From Bog-532 sp963824545 (lineage in GTDB: Bacteria > Actinomycetota > Actinomycetes > Streptosporangiales > Streptosporangiaceae), in contig CAWGPP010000004.1 in the NCBI GenBank assembly GCA_963824545.1, positions 1-64,000 of the forward strand: 64,000 nt of DNA, given 5' to 3'. The notes under the pieces were generated by a model. That model ran no database searches. It saw only the letters and a program-made list of their open reading frames with translations, and was not told the origin of the DNA. How positions within the stretch are numbered: position 1 is the first letter of the stretch; each line of letters starts with the position of its first letter. This document shows positions 34,204 to 46,454 of the stretch, piece after piece. The position numbers and the translations under genes are program-made.

Positions 34204-35465
34204 GCGTGGGACGACCCGGCACCAGCTACCGGGTGGGAGCGGGCGGCTACGGCGGTGCGGGCGGCCCCCGGGCCGGCTCGTTCCGTACCCGGCCGCGGTC
34301 GCTGGTGACCCGGGTGACGTCACGGGACTCCTTCCTGCGCCACGTGGACTGGGCCCTGATCGCGGCGGTCCTCGCGCTGTGCGTGCTGGGGGTCCTGCTC
34401 GTCTGGTCGGCCACCGAGCCCACCCTGGCCCAGAGCGGCGCCAGCACCCGGAGCTACCTGGACAAGCAGGCGATCTACGTGGTGCTCGGGCTGGTCCTCA
34501 TGGGCGCGGTCAGCCTCGTCGACTACCGCCAGCTCCGGGTCTTCGCGCCCGTCATCTACGGCGTGGCCGTTCTCGGCCTGCTGGTGGTCCTCACCCCGCT
34601 CGGCGCGACCGTCAACGGCGCCGCCGGGTGGATCGACCTGCCCGGCGGCTTCCAGATCGAGCCGTCCGAGTACGCCAAGATCGCGCTCATCCTGCTGACC
34701 GCGATGCTGTTCAGCGAGTTGCGCGAGGGGGCACGCGACCCGGCCGCCGGGCGGCAGGACCCGCGGCTGCGCGACGTCGGCATCGTGATCGCGTGCGGGC
34801 TGCCGCTGATCGTCCTGGTCATTATGGAGCCGGCCCTCGGCATCTCGATGGTCCTCGTGGTGGTGCTGGCCGGATTGATCCTGCTGTCTGGCATCCGGCT
34901 GCGCTGGGTCGTCACCCTGGCCGCGGTCGCCGCCGCCGGGGTGGGCGCGGTGCTCAGCCTGCACCTGCTGAAGGGGTACCAGCTCACCCGCCTGACCGGG
35001 TTCCTGCATCCGTCGTCCAACGCGGCAGGCTCCGGCTACAACGGGATCCAGGCCAAGATCGCGATCGGTTCCGGCGGCATGTTCGGCCAGGGGCTGTTCC
35101 ACGGGCAGTCGGTGGCCGGGAGCTACGTCCCGGCGCAGAGCACCGACTTCATCTTCACCGTGGCCGGCCAGGAACTCGGGTTCGTCGGCGCCATCATCAT
35201 CGTCGCGCTGCTCGGGGTGGTGGTGGTCCGCGCGCTGCGCATCGCCAGCCGCGCCGATGACCAGTTCGGCATGCTGGTCGCCGCGGGCGTGGCGATCTGG
35301 TTCCTGTTCCAGTCGTTCGTCAACATCGGCATGACCATCGGGATCATGCCCATCACCGGCCTGCCGCTGCCGTTCATCTCCTACGGCGGCTCCGCCATCT
35401 TCGCCGACATGATTGCCGTCGGCCTCCTCCTGTCCATCCACCGCAAACGCCAGGTCTTCGAGTAA
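34200..35465 (+). CDS. rodA: RodA, SEDS-family peptidoglycan glycosyltransferase
   Basis: A 421-residue polytopic protein with about ten membrane helices and a Gly/Arg-rich N-terminal tail of about 45 residues. SEDS hallmarks are QIEPSEYAKIALIL, the extracellular YVPAQSTDFIF with the catalytic-type Asp region, and GLPLPFISYGGSA near the end. It polymerises lipid II with PBP2 during elongation or sporulation. ATG 34200 overlaps the mrdA stop (ATGA). The open frame upstream of that ATG is a shadow of mrdA. Confidence 0.95.
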   Translation: MSVGRPGTSYRVGAGGYGGAGGPRAGSFRTRPRSLVTRVTSRDSFLRHVDWALIAAVLALCVLGVLLVWSATEPTLAQSGASTRSYLDKQAIYVVLGLVLMGAVSLVDYRQLRVFAPVIYGVAVLGLLVVLTPLGATVNGAAGWIDLPGGFQIEPSEYAKIALILLTAMLFSELREGARDPAAGRQDPRLRDVGIVIACGLPLIVLVIMEPALGISMVLVVVLAGLILLSGIRLRWVVTLAAVAAAGVGAVLSLHLLKGYQLTRLTGFLHPSSNAAGSGYNGIQAKIAIGSGGMFGQGLFHGQSVAGSYVPAQSTDFIFTVAGQELGFVGAIIIVALLGVVVVRALRIASRADDQFGMLVAAGVAIWFLFQSFVNIGMTIGIMPITGLPLPFISYGGSAIFADMIAVGLLLSIHRKRQVFE

Positions 35466-35497
35466 CAACGGCTGTGCGCAATAGGTAGGCTGGTCCA

Positions 35498-37456
<1,959 letters not shown>

Positions 37457-37457
37457 C

Positions 37458-38252
37458 ATGACCGCGTCCCCCGCCCGCACCGGGCCCAAGGCCCGCCACG
37501 GAGCCCGTCCCATGCCCGGTGGCCAGCCGCCCGCGGCTGCGGTGCAGCATCTCCTGGTCACCTACGCCAAGCGGGGGCGGATGCGCTTCGCCAGCCACCG
37601 TGACGTGGGCCGTGCCTTCGAGCGCGCGGTGCGCGCGGCCAGGCTCCCGATGGCGTGGTCAGCCGGGTTCAGCCCGCACCCCAAGATCTCCTACGCCAGC
37701 GGGACCCAGACCGGGGTCGCCAGCGAAGCCGAATACCTCACGCTCGCGCTCACCGCGGCGCATGACCCGGCCCGGCTGCGCGCGGCACTGGACACGGCGC
37801 TGCCGGACGGGATAGACGTAATCGAAGTCAGAGAGGATTCCGGCGGCGCGCTGAACAGCCGCCTGACGGTGTTGGAGTGGCTGGTGGAACTGCCCGGAAT
37901 CGCACCGGATGCCGCCGCGGCGGCGGCCCGGCAGTTCCTGGCGGCCACCGAGGCGCAGGTCGAACGGACCACAAAGAACGGCACGCGGCGGCTGGACGCC
38001 CGGGCCGCCGTGCTGACGATGGAGGCCGGCCCGCGTGCCTTCGGTGACTACTCTGATGCGTGTGCAATAATCCGAATGGTTGTTCGCCATACGGAGCCTG
38101 CCGTGCGGCCCGAGGACGTCCTGACCGCGCTGCGTCAGATCGCTGGCCTGGCGCCCGCGTCGTCGCCGGCCGTGACAAGGGTGGCCCAGGGCGTGCTCGG
38201 AGACGACGGATTGACGGGGCCTGCGGCGCCCGAACAGATGGACGTGCCATGA
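37458..38252 (+). CDS. TIGR03936 / DUF2344 radical-SAM-linked protein
   Basis: 264 residues; the conserved start TYAKRGRMRFASHRDVGRAF and SAGFSPHPKISY identify the family, which in some bacteria is fused to the TIGR03960 enzyme. It shares its operon here. It is probably an RNA-binding or substrate-binding partner; its exact function is unknown. ATG 37458 follows the upstream stop directly. Confidence 0.9.
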   Translation: MTASPARTGPKARHGARPMPGGQPPAAAVQHLLVTYAKRGRMRFASHRDVGRAFERAVRAARLPMAWSAGFSPHPKISYASGTQTGVASEAEYLTLALTAAHDPARLRAALDTALPDGIDVIEVREDSGGALNSRLTVLEWLVELPGIAPDAAAAAARQFLAATEAQVERTTKNGTRRLDARAAVLTMEAGPRAFGDYSDACAIIRMVVRHTEPAVRPEDVLTALRQIAGLAPASSPAVTRVAQGVLGDDGLTGPAAPEQMDVP

Positions 38253-38525
38253 GGGCGCCGATGCGCCCCATGGGCTGCGGACCCGTGCCGTACGGCGGCA
38301 CGCAGGTCCGCTTTTCCGCGAGGCGGCCCGGCCGCTCTGCGGCTGCGCGGCCCGCGGGACAGTCTTCGCGATCCCGCGCAGAACTGAGACAGGTAACGAA
38401 CCTGGGCGCCGTAGCCGCCGTAGTGGCCGGCTCCGTCCAGGTGAATGGACACGATATGCTCCCGCGCGGCGCGCAGGACCCCTCGTGGGCACGCGCGCCC
38501 GGGAGCTTGACGGGAGATTGCCCGG
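38253..38525. other. Leader region of rne
   Basis: 273 bases without a convincing gene. Highly GC-rich with several possible hairpins; an RNase E autoregulatory leader is possible but not shown by any recognisable motif. Confidence 0.35.
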
Positions 38526-41152
38526 ATGCTCGAGAACGAGCCGAACGACAGAGAATTTGATGATGGGGCGGGTGGATCAGACAACGGCGCGATAAGCGCC
38601 GGGACTGGCCGGCGTGGCGTCGCAAGCCGCCCGGCCGGCCCGCCGGATCCGGTGACACCGGAACGTGCCGCGCCCGCCGCGGCCGCCGCCCCGGCGGTTA
38701 CTGACCCCGGCGCGTCCGCGGTGGCCGTGCCGGCGATTTCCTTCCAGCCGCCGCAGGTCCTGTTCCAGCCCCCGCCGGCGACGGCGCCGGCGACTGCGCC
38801 TGCCCAGGCCTCCGATGGCCCGGAACCGGACGCCGACGACGACGCCACCCGGCGCGCCGGGACACGCCGCCGGAGCAGCAGCCGGAGCAGGCAGGCGGCC
38901 GACGACGGCACCCCGGCGCGGCCGGCCAACGGCGGGCGCCGTGCGGGCGGTCGGCCGGGTGCCGGCGACCAGGCCGACGCGCCCGCCCCGGCCAGCCAGG
39001 CCGTGGATGCCCCGGCCGGCAGCACCGAGCCGGATGCGGCGCCTGGCGCGGACGATGAGGGCGACGACGGCCCCGATGACGGTCAGGCGGGCCGCCGGCG
39101 GCGTCGCCGCGGCGGCCGCAGCCGGACCCGGGCCCGGGGGGCCGACGACACCGACGCAGCCGACGGGGACTCGTCCGGCGACCTCGCGGGCACGGACGCC
39201 GACGCGGACGACGACGGCGACGACGGCGACGAGGAATCCGGTGGCGCGCCGGGCCGCCGGCGCCGGCGCAAGCGGCGCCGCGGTTCCGCCGCCGATGCCG
39301 AGCGCCCGGGGTCCGAGGACGACCCGCCGGACACCGTGGTGCACGTCCGGGAGCCCCGCACGGGCGTCAGCCAGGACGACGTTCGTTCGGTCAAGGGGTC
39401 GACCAGGCTGGAGGCCAAGCGGCAGCGCCGTCGCGAAGGCCGTGAGTCCGGCCTGCGCCGGCCCCGGTCGTCACCGAAGCCGAGTTCCTGGCCCGGCGCG
39501 AGGCGGTCGAGCGGACCATGGTCGTGCGCCAGCGCGGCGACCGGACCCAGATCGCCGTCCTCGAAGACGGAATCCTGGTCGAGCACTACGTGAACCGCGC
39601 GAGCCACCAGTCCTACGTCGGCAACGTCTACCTCGGCAAGGTGCAGAACGTGCTGCCCTCGATGGAGGCGGCGTTCGTCGACATCGGCAAGGGCCGCAAC
39701 GCCGTGCTGTACGCGGGCGAGGTGAACTTCGACGCGAGCGGGCTCGAAGGGCAGTCGAAGCGGATCGAATCCGCGCTGAAGTCCGGGCAGTCCGTCCTGG
39801 TCCAGGTGACCAAGGACCCGGTGGGGCACAAGGGGGCCCGGCTGACCAGCCAGGTGAGCCTGCCCGGCCGTTACCTGGTGTACGTGCCGAACGCGTCGAT
39901 GACCGGCATCAGCCGCAAGCTCCCTGACACCGAGCGGACCCGGCTGAAGAAGATCCTCAAGAAGGTCATGCCGGAGGACGCCGGCGTCATTGTCCGCACC
40001 GCCGCCGAGGGCGCGACCGAGGACGAACTGGACCGCGATGTGGCCCGGCTCGCCGCCCAGTGGGAGAACATCGAGCGCAAGGCCCAGACGGCCAGCGCGC
40101 CGGAACTGCTCTACGGTGAGCCGGACCTGACCGTCCGGGTCATCCGGGACGTGTTCAACGAGGACTTCGGCCAGCTCATCGTGTCCGGTGAGGACGCCTG
40201 GTCCGAGGTTGACGAGTACGTCCGCTACGTCGCGCCGCACCTGGCCGGCCGGCTCAGCCGCTGGGACGGCAGCGCTGGCCGGGACGCCTTCGCCGACTAC
40301 CGCATCGACGAGCAGCTGACCAAGGCCATGGAACGCAAGGTGTGGCTGCCCAGCGGCGGTTCGCTGGTCATCGACCGCACCGAGGCGATGACCGTCGTCG
40401 ACGTGAACACCGGCAAGTTCACCGGCCAGGGCGGGAACCTGGAGGAGACGGTCACCCGGAACAATCTGGAGGCGGCCGAGGAGATCGTCCGCCAGCTCCG
40501 GCTGCGCGATGTGGGCGGCATCGTCGTCATCGACTTCATCGACATGGTGCTGGAGAGCAACCGCGAACTGGTGCTCCGCCGGCTGCTGGAATGCCTGGCC
40601 CGGGACCGGACCAAGCACCAGGTCGCCGAGGTGACGTCGCTGGGCCTGGTCCAGATGACCCGCAAGCGGGTCGGGGCCGGCCTGCTCGAGGCGTTCTCGA
40701 CACCCTGTGAATGCTGCAACGGCCGTGGCGTGCACGTGTCCCTGGACCTGGCTGACCTCGGCCAGCCCGGGCAGGGCTGCCAGCAGGCCACCCCGGCCGG
40801 TGGCCACAGCCGTGGCGGCGGCCGCAGCGGGGACAAGCCGAACGGCGCCAGCGCCAGCGGCGGAAGCGGGAGCGGCCGACGGGGCCGCGGCGGTGAGGGC
40901 CGCCGGCGCGGTGGCCAGGCTGCCGCCCCAGCCGCCGACACACCCGCCGGCACGGCCGCCGACCCGGAGCCGCCCGCCAGCCCGGAGCCGCCCCTCAGCC
41001 CGGAGGCGGCGATCAGCCCGGAGGCGGCCAACCCCAACGGCGCCGTCCCCGAGCCGCCGCAGGCCGCCGAGTCCCAGGTCGCGGAGCCGCACGTTCCGGA
41101 GCCGGTGGCACCGGGGCAGGCCGAGGCGACCGGCCCGGAGCCGGCCTCATGA
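38526..41152 (+). CDS. rne: Ribonuclease E/G, apparent one-base frameshift near 39463
   Basis: The first frame (38526-39593) encodes the disordered N-terminal extension: Pro/Ala-rich, then clusters of Asp/Glu alternating with Arg blocks (RRRRRRGGRSR), as in actinobacterial RNase E. The conserved TEAEFLARREAVERTMVVRQ, S1 domain (YVGNVYLGKVQNVLPSMEAAF) and DNase-like domain are in the -1 frame ending at 41152. Catalytic Asp residues are in VVDVNTG and VVIDFIDM; the zinc link is CECCNGRG. Adding one C to the run at 39462-39465 restores one protein of about 875 residues. It cuts mRNA and processes rRNA. The tail after the zinc link is Pro/Glu/Ala-rich. Confidence 0.88.
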
Positions 41153-41339
41153 CCGGCGGTTCTGCCGTGAGTTTCTGCGTACCGCGGAAGCTCTGGTAAC
41201 CTTGGGTGTCGGCGCATGGGACGTGCCCATATGGGCCCCCGCAGCGCCGCCTTGGACATTCAGGCGAGCCCGTCGTTGCGACACCGGTCCCCGGACATAA
41301 CCGGGCCGAGGGCACGCACGAGGGAGAGAGAGTTCTCGG
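41153..41339 (+). promoter_or_regulatory. Leader of rplU-rpmA
   Basis: 187 bases upstream of rplU. GGGACGTGCCC and adjacent CCCATATGGG can form alternative short hairpins (about 41217-41240), and a purine-rich GAGGGAGAGAGAG precedes the start. It may carry the promoter and autoregulatory leader; no known L21 leader motif was recognised. Confidence 0.35.
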
Positions 41340-41675
41340 GTGTACGCGATTGTGCGCTGCGGCGGCCGGCAGGAGAAAGTGTCGGTCGATGACGTCCTGA
41401 ACGTCGACAAGCTTCCCGGCACCGTCGGCTCCAGCCTCACGCTGCCGGCCGTCTTGGTGGTCGACGACAACAACGTGATCAGCGATCCCGCGAAGGTCAG
41501 CGGGTACCAGATCACCGCGGAGATCGTCGGCGACGCCGCCGGGCCGAAGATCAGCATGATCCATTACCGGAACAAGACCGGCTACCGGCGCCGTCTGGGC
41601 CACCGCCAGAAGTACACGCAGGTCCGGATTACCGGTATCGACTCGTCGGCCAACACTGCGAAGGCGAAGAGCTGA
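41340..41675 (+). CDS. rplU: 50S ribosomal protein L21
   Basis: A 111-residue ribosomal protein. MYAIVRCGGRQEKV at the start and NKTGYRRRLGHRQKYT near the end are diagnostic. GTG 41340 is the start. One base separates it from rpmA. It binds 23S rRNA in the large subunit. Confidence 0.97.
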   Translation: MYAIVRCGGRQEKVSVDDVLNVDKLPGTVGSSLTLPAVLVVDDNNVISDPAKVSGYQITAEIVGDAAGPKISMIHYRNKTGYRRRLGHRQKYTQVRITGIDSSANTAKAKS

Positions 41676-41676
41676 G

Positions 41677-41952
41677 ATGGCACACAAGAAGGGCGCTTCG
41701 TCCAGCCGGAACGGCCGCGACTCGAACGCTCAGCGGCTTGGCGTCAAGCGTTTCGGCGGGCAGCGCGTGAATGCGGGCGAGATTCTCGTCCGCCAGCGGG
41801 GCACGCACTTCCACCCCGGCATGGGCGTCGGCCGTGGCGGCGACGACACCCTCTTCGCCCTGACCGCGGGCACCGTCCAGTTCGGCTCACACCGTGGCCG
41901 CCGGGCCGTGAGCATCCTGCCGGAGGCCGGCGGTCAGCCGTCCGCGGATTGA
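41677..41952 (+). CDS. rpmA: 50S ribosomal protein L27
   Basis: A 91-residue protein starting MAHKKGASSSRNGRDSNAQR, whose N-terminal tail reaches the peptidyl transferase centre. The body (GGQRVNAGEILVRQRGTHFH) is intact. It shares the rplU transcript. Confidence 0.97.
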   Translation: MAHKKGASSSRNGRDSNAQRLGVKRFGGQRVNAGEILVRQRGTHFHPGMGVGRGGDDTLFALTAGTVQFGSHRGRRAVSILPEAGGQPSAD

Positions 41953-42048
41953 GGTCCGCGCCCCCAGCTGTACCCAGACGTCGAGGCGGACCGGTTTCCC
42001 GGTCCGCCTTCGTCGTGTCATGGCCTGCGCCAGGAAGGAGGAGACGTC

Positions 42049-43428
42049 GTGGCGGAGTTTGCTGACGAGGCACTGCTCAAGGTGAGCGGTGGCCACGGTG
42101 GCCACGGCTGCGCCTCCATCCGGCGCGAGAAGTTCAAGCCGCTCGGCGGCCCCGACGGCGGGAACGGCGGTCGCGGCGGCGACGTCATCCTCGAGGTCGA
42201 CCCCGGCGTGGCCACACTGCTCGACTTCCACCGCCGCCCGGTCCGGCGCGGCGGCAACGGCCGGTCCGGCGAGGGCTCCAACCGCAGCGGCGCCGAAGGC
42301 GGCGACCTCGTTATCCACGTCCCCGACGGCACCGTGGTCAAGACCCCGGGAGGCGGCGTGCTGGCCGACCTGATGGGCGCCGGGACGCAGTTCGTCGCGG
42401 CGGGTGGCGGCAAGGGTGGCCTGGGGAACGCCGCGCTTGCCTCACCGCGGCGCAAGGCCCCCGGGTTCGCGCTCAAGGGCGAGCCGGGGGAGGAGCGCGA
42501 GCTTGTCCTCGAGCTGAAGAGCATCGCCGACATCGGCCTGGTGGGCTTCCCCAGCGCCGGCAAGTCGTCCCTGATCGCCGCGATGTCGGCCGCACGCCCC
42601 AAGATCGCCGACTACCCGTTCACCACGCTGATCCCGAACCTCGGCGTCGCCGAGGCCGGGGACGTCCAGTTCGTCATCGCCGACGTGCCCGGCCTGATCC
42701 CCGGCGCCAGCCTCGGCAAGGGCCTGGGGCTGGAGTTCCTCCGGCACATCGAGCGCTGCGCGGCCCTGGTGCACGTCATCGACTGCGCCACAGAAGAGCC
42801 CGGCCGCGACCCCCTCACCGACCTCGACGTGATCGAGGCGGAACTGGCCGCGTACGCCGACGTGACCGGCGCCGACCTCGCCAGCCGGCCCCGGCTGGTC
42901 GCGCTGAACAAGGTCGACGTGCCCGCCGCCCGTGACCTTGCCGAACTGACGAGGGACATGCTCGCTGCCCGCGGCCTCCAGGTCTTCGAGGTCTCCGCCG
43001 CCACCCGCGAGGGGCTGCGGGAACTCGGCTTCGCCATGGCCGCCCTGGTCGCCGCGGCCCGCGCCGCCGCGCCGGAACCGCAGCCCGTCCGCCGGGTCAT
43101 CCGGCCCGAGCCCGTCGCCGGCCCGGACTTCGAGATCCTCCGCAGCCCGGACGGCGCATACCTGATCAAGGGCGAGAAGCCGCGCCGCTGGGTGCTGCAG
43201 ACCGACTTCGCCAACGACGAGGCCGTCGGTTTCCTCGCCGACCGGCTCGCCCGCCTGGGCGTGGAGGACGCGCTGGCCGGGGCGGGCGCCGAGCCGGGGG
43301 ACGAGATCCTGATCGGCGACCCGGCCGATCCCGTGGTGTTCGACTGGGACCCCACCGTCCCGATGGGGTCCGGGCCGGTGCGCGCCGGCCGTGGCCCGCG
43401 CGGTACCGACCGCCGGCTGCCCGGATGA
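42049..43428 (+). CDS. obgE: GTPase Obg, 50S assembly factor
   Basis: A 459-residue GTPase. The glycine-rich Obg domain covers residues 1-160 (GGHGGHGCASIRREK, GGPDGGNGGRGG). G1 is GFPSAGKS (166-173), G3 DVPG (212-215), G4 NKVD (287-290). The OCT domain forms the C-terminus. It acts in large-subunit maturation and growth and sporulation control. GTG 42049 is preceded by AAGGAGGAG. Overlaps proB by four bases. Confidence 0.96.
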   Translation: MAEFADEALLKVSGGHGGHGCASIRREKFKPLGGPDGGNGGRGGDVILEVDPGVATLLDFHRRPVRRGGNGRSGEGSNRSGAEGGDLVIHVPDGTVVKTPGGGVLADLMGAGTQFVAAGGGKGGLGNAALASPRRKAPGFALKGEPGEERELVLELKSIADIGLVGFPSAGKSSLIAAMSAARPKIADYPFTTLIPNLGVAEAGDVQFVIADVPGLIPGASLGKGLGLEFLRHIERCAALVHVIDCATEEPGRDPLTDLDVIEAELAAYADVTGADLASRPRLVALNKVDVPAARDLAELTRDMLAARGLQVFEVSAATREGLRELGFAMAALVAAARAAAPEPQPVRRVIRPEPVAGPDFEILRSPDGAYLIKGEKPRRWVLQTDFANDEAVGFLADRLARLGVEDALAGAGAEPGDEILIGDPADPVVFDWDPTVPMGSGPVRAGRGPRGTDRRLPG

Positions 43429-44582
43429 CGCGGCCTGCGCGCGCCGACATCGCGGCGGCGCGCAGGATCGTGGTCAAGGTTGGTTCCTCCTCGCTGACGA
43501 CGGCTGACGGCGGCATCGATGGTGACCGTATTGCCGCACTGGCGGATGCGATAGCGGAACGGGCCGCTGCGAGGGCTCACCTGATCCTGGTGTCCTCCGG
43601 CGCTATCGCCGCCGGAATCGCCCCGCTGGGCCTGCCTGGCCGGCCGCGCGACCTGGCCACCCAGCAGGCCGCCGCGAGCGTGGGGCAGGGGCTGCTCATC
43701 GCCCGGTACGCGGCGGCGTTCGCCCGGCACGGCGTGCGCACCGGCCAGGTGCTGCTGTCCGCCGACGACCTGATGCGCCGCGCCCACTACCGGAACGCCC
43801 AGCGCACCCTGGACCGGCTGCTCGACCTTGGCGTGCTGCCAATCGTTAATGAGAACGACACGGTCGCGACCGACGAGATCCGGTTCGGCGACAACGACCG
43901 GCTGGCCGCGCTGGTCGCCCACGTTACCCGGGCCGGGGCGCTCATCCTGCTGTCCGACGTGGACGGCCTGTACGACAACGACCCCCGCCGCGACGGGGCC
44001 AAGCGGATCACCGAGGTGCGCGGCCCGGCCGACCTGGATGGCGTCCGTATCGGCGGCAGCCACGGGCCCGGCACCGGCGGGATGACCACCAAGGTCGATT
44101 CGGCCCTGATCGCCACCGGGGCCGGCATCCCGGCCGTGGTGGCCAGCGCGGCCGAGGCCGGTGCCGCGCTGTCCGGCGCGGCGGTCGGCACCTATTTCGC
44201 GGCCACCGGGCGCCGGCCGCGCACTCGGCTGCTCTGGCTTGCGCACGCCGCCGCGGCCCGCGGCCAGCTACGGCTGGACCAGGGCGCCGTCGAAGCCGTC
44301 GTCGCCCGGCGCGCGTCTCTCCTGCCCGCCGGGATCACGGGGGTCGAGGGCACCTTCGACGCGGGCGACCCGGTGGACCTCACCGACGGCGACGGCACCG
44401 TCGTGGCCCGCGGCCTGGTCAACTACGACGCCGGCGAGATCCCGGGGCTGATGGGCCGGTCCACCCGCTGGCTGGCCCGCGAGCGCGGCCAGGAATACGA
44501 GCGCGAGGTCGTGCACCGTGACGACATGGTCATCCTCGCGCCGCCGCCATCCCGGCGCGAGGCGCGCCACCGGGCCGGTTAG
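43425..44582 (+). CDS. proB: Glutamate 5-kinase
   Basis: A 385-residue enzyme for the first step of proline synthesis: an amino-acid kinase domain (RIVVKVGSSSLT, NENDTVATDEI, GTGGMTTKVDSA) and a C-terminal PUA domain (about 285-375). Allosteric feedback by proline is expected for such enzymes. ATG 43425 overlaps the obgE stop. It is convergent with the metalloprotease gene, five bases apart. Confidence 0.96.
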   Translation: MTRPARADIAAARRIVVKVGSSSLTTADGGIDGDRIAALADAIAERAAARAHLILVSSGAIAAGIAPLGLPGRPRDLATQQAAASVGQGLLIARYAAAFARHGVRTGQVLLSADDLMRRAHYRNAQRTLDRLLDLGVLPIVNENDTVATDEIRFGDNDRLAALVAHVTRAGALILLSDVDGLYDNDPRRDGAKRITEVRGPADLDGVRIGGSHGPGTGGMTTKVDSALIATGAGIPAVVASAAEAGAALSGAAVGTYFAATGRRPRTRLLWLAHAAAARGQLRLDQGAVEAVVARRASLLPAGITGVEGTFDAGDPVDLTDGDGTVVARGLVNYDAGEIPGLMGRSTRWLARERGQEYEREVVHRDDMVILAPPPSRREARHRAG

Positions 44583-44587
44583 GGCAG

Positions 44588-45640
44588 TCAGTCGCCGCCG
44601 TTGCTGTCCCGGCGCCCGCCGCTGCCCGTGCCGCCCAGCCCGCCGAACCGGCCGAACAGGCCTTCCCCGGCCCGCATGGCCCCCTCGGCGGCGCCGCGGA
44701 ACATCCCGACCAGCGGGTCCTCGGTCCGGTTCCACGACTCCTGGTAGGAGCGGGCCGCGGCGCGGATCTCCTCGCCGATCGTCGCGGTGGAGTCGGTGTC
44801 CCGGCGCGGGTAGTCCCCGGCCAGGATCCGCTCGTACTCGCCGCTGTTGATCCACCGGGCCAGCTCCGCGAAGCGCACGACGGCGAACGGGTGCGTGTTG
44901 CCCTGCAGTTGCAGGATCTTCAGCAGGCCGTCGCGGACGTCGGGCACCGCGTCGTAGTCGTGCGCCTGCTCCATAAAGGCGTCCGGGTTCAGCTCGGACA
45001 ACCGGGCCCCGCCGGCCAGCTTCATCAGGACCCGGCGGGCGGCCTCCGGGTCCTGGCTGGCCAGCAGGCCGGCCCGGTCGCAGGACAGCTCGGATTTGCG
45101 GTACCACTCCTCCAGGCCCCAGATGATCCCGCGCAGGCCGATGTAGCCGATCGGCATCCAGGCGATCCGGGCCGCCAGGTTGATCAGGTGGAACAGCATC
45201 GTCCGGTATACGGCGTGGCCGGACAGCACGTGCCCGAGCTCGTGCCCGACCACCGTGCGGAGCTCTTCGGCGTCGAGCAGGTCCACCAGGCCGGTGTTGA
45301 TCACGATGAACGGCTTGTCGGAGCCGAGCGTCATCGCGTTCACGATAGGGTTCTGCGTGACGAAGACCTCCGGGATCTCCGGCAGGTCCAGGATGTACGC
45401 CCCGTCCCGGACCATGTCGTTGATCTGCGGGAACTGACGCTCGGACACGCGCACGCCGCTGGACAGGAAGTTCAGCCGCAGTGCACGCTCATTGAAGAGC
45501 CCGGACAGCTTGCGCAGCAGCACGTCGAAACCCGTAAGCTTGCGCATCGCCACCAGGGCGGAACGGTCGGCGGGATGCTCGTACGCCCGGGAACTGATAC
45601 CTGGCAGGCGTACGCGCGCACGGTCCGGCACTGGAGTCAT
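44588..45640 (-). CDS. M48-family zinc metalloprotease
   Basis: A 350-residue protein with the zinc motif HELGH in TVVGHELGHVLSGHAV and a third ligand Glu in KSELSCDRAG. Two hydrophobic segments (about 165-195) follow the motif, so the enzyme is likely membrane-associated, as HtpX. Gly/Arg/Ser-rich tail. It may degrade misfolded membrane proteins. ATG 45640; divergent from nadD with 95 bases between. Confidence 0.9.
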   Translation of the reverse strand: MTPVPDRARVRLPGISSRAYEHPADRSALVAMRKLTGFDVLLRKLSGLFNERALRLNFLSSGVRVSERQFPQINDMVRDGAYILDLPEIPEVFVTQNPIVNAMTLGSDKPFIVINTGLVDLLDAEELRTVVGHELGHVLSGHAVYRTMLFHLINLAARIAWMPIGYIGLRGIIWGLEEWYRKSELSCDRAGLLASQDPEAARRVLMKLAGGARLSELNPDAFMEQAHDYDAVPDVRDGLLKILQLQGNTHPFAVVRFAELARWINSGEYERILAGDYPRRDTDSTATIGEEIRAAARSYQESWNRTEDPLVGMFRGAAEGAMRAGEGLFGRFGGLGGTGSGGRRDSNGGD

Positions 45641-45735
45641 ATCTCGTATGTTAGCCCCGTCCGCGGAGCGCTGGCGTCCTCGGGAAAAGCCTGTGGAAAA
45701 TGCGGGCGACCCGCCCGGGCCGATACCATCCCGTT

Positions 45736-46377
45736 ATGAGCGCTGGCCGGGAGAGTCGGCGGATCGGGGTGATGGGCGGCACATTCGATCCGATCCATCA
45801 TGGGCACCTCGTTGCCGCCAGCGAGGTGGGGCACATCTTTGAGCTCGACGAAGTCCTCTTCGTGCCGACCGGGCAGCCCTGGCAGAAGGAGGGGCGCGAG
45901 GTCTCGGCGGCCGAGGAACGGTACCTGATGACGGTGATCGCGACCGCGTCCAACCCCCGGTTCAGCGTGAGCCGGGTCGACATCGACCGCCCCGGGCCGA
46001 CCTACACCATCGACACGCTGCGGGACCTGCGTGCGGCGGCCGCCCCGGAAGACGAGCTGTTCTTCATCACCGGCGCCGACGCGCTGGCCTCCATGCTGTC
46101 CTGGCACGACGTCGAGGAGCTGTTCGCGCTGGCCCACTTTGTCGGGTGTACCCGGCCCGGGCACCAGCTCAGTGAGGACGGCTTGCCGGCCGGCAAGGTC
46201 AGCTTGGTCGAGATCCCCGCCCTGGCGATCTCCTCCAGCGAGTGCCGCGCCCGGGTGGCCGTCGGCGAGCCCGTTTGGTACCTGGTCCCCGACGGGGTCG
46301 TGCAGTACATCGCGAAACGCCGTCTCTACCAGTACCGCGGCGGTGACAGGCTGAACGGGGCGGGGGTAAGGCCGTAA
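45736..46377 (+). CDS. nadD: Nicotinate-nucleotide adenylyltransferase
   Basis: 213 residues. The nucleotidyltransferase signature GGTFDPIHHGHL is at residues 14-25, and SSSECRARV is the second ATP motif (often SSTxIR; here Glu-Cys). It makes deamido-NAD from nicotinate mononucleotide. ATG 45736 fits the usual N-terminus; the frame also has an ATG at 45700. It forms a likely operon with rsfS and the phosphatase gene. Confidence 0.94.
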   Translation: MSAGRESRRIGVMGGTFDPIHHGHLVAASEVGHIFELDEVLFVPTGQPWQKEGREVSAAEERYLMTVIATASNPRFSVSRVDIDRPGPTYTIDTLRDLRAAAAPEDELFFITGADALASMLSWHDVEELFALAHFVGCTRPGHQLSEDGLPAGKVSLVEIPALAISSSECRARVAVGEPVWYLVPDGVVQYIAKRRLYQYRGGDRLNGAGVRP

Positions 46378-46454
46378 CGTGGTGGGGTATGAGGAACGTG
46401 TGGCCCGGTGCGCCCGCAGCGGGCCTGCCCAGCCGAGGAGGGCGAACAGCACAC

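Noticed and set aside
39440..39600. Programmed -1 frameshift in rne
   Set aside because: No slippery heptamer with a following pseudoknot is evident, and other genes in the window show the same one-base loss in homopolymer-like runs, so error is simpler.
39083..41092. 669-codon minus-strand frame over rne
   Set aside because: Antisense shadow; the plus strand has conserved RNase E/G motifs.
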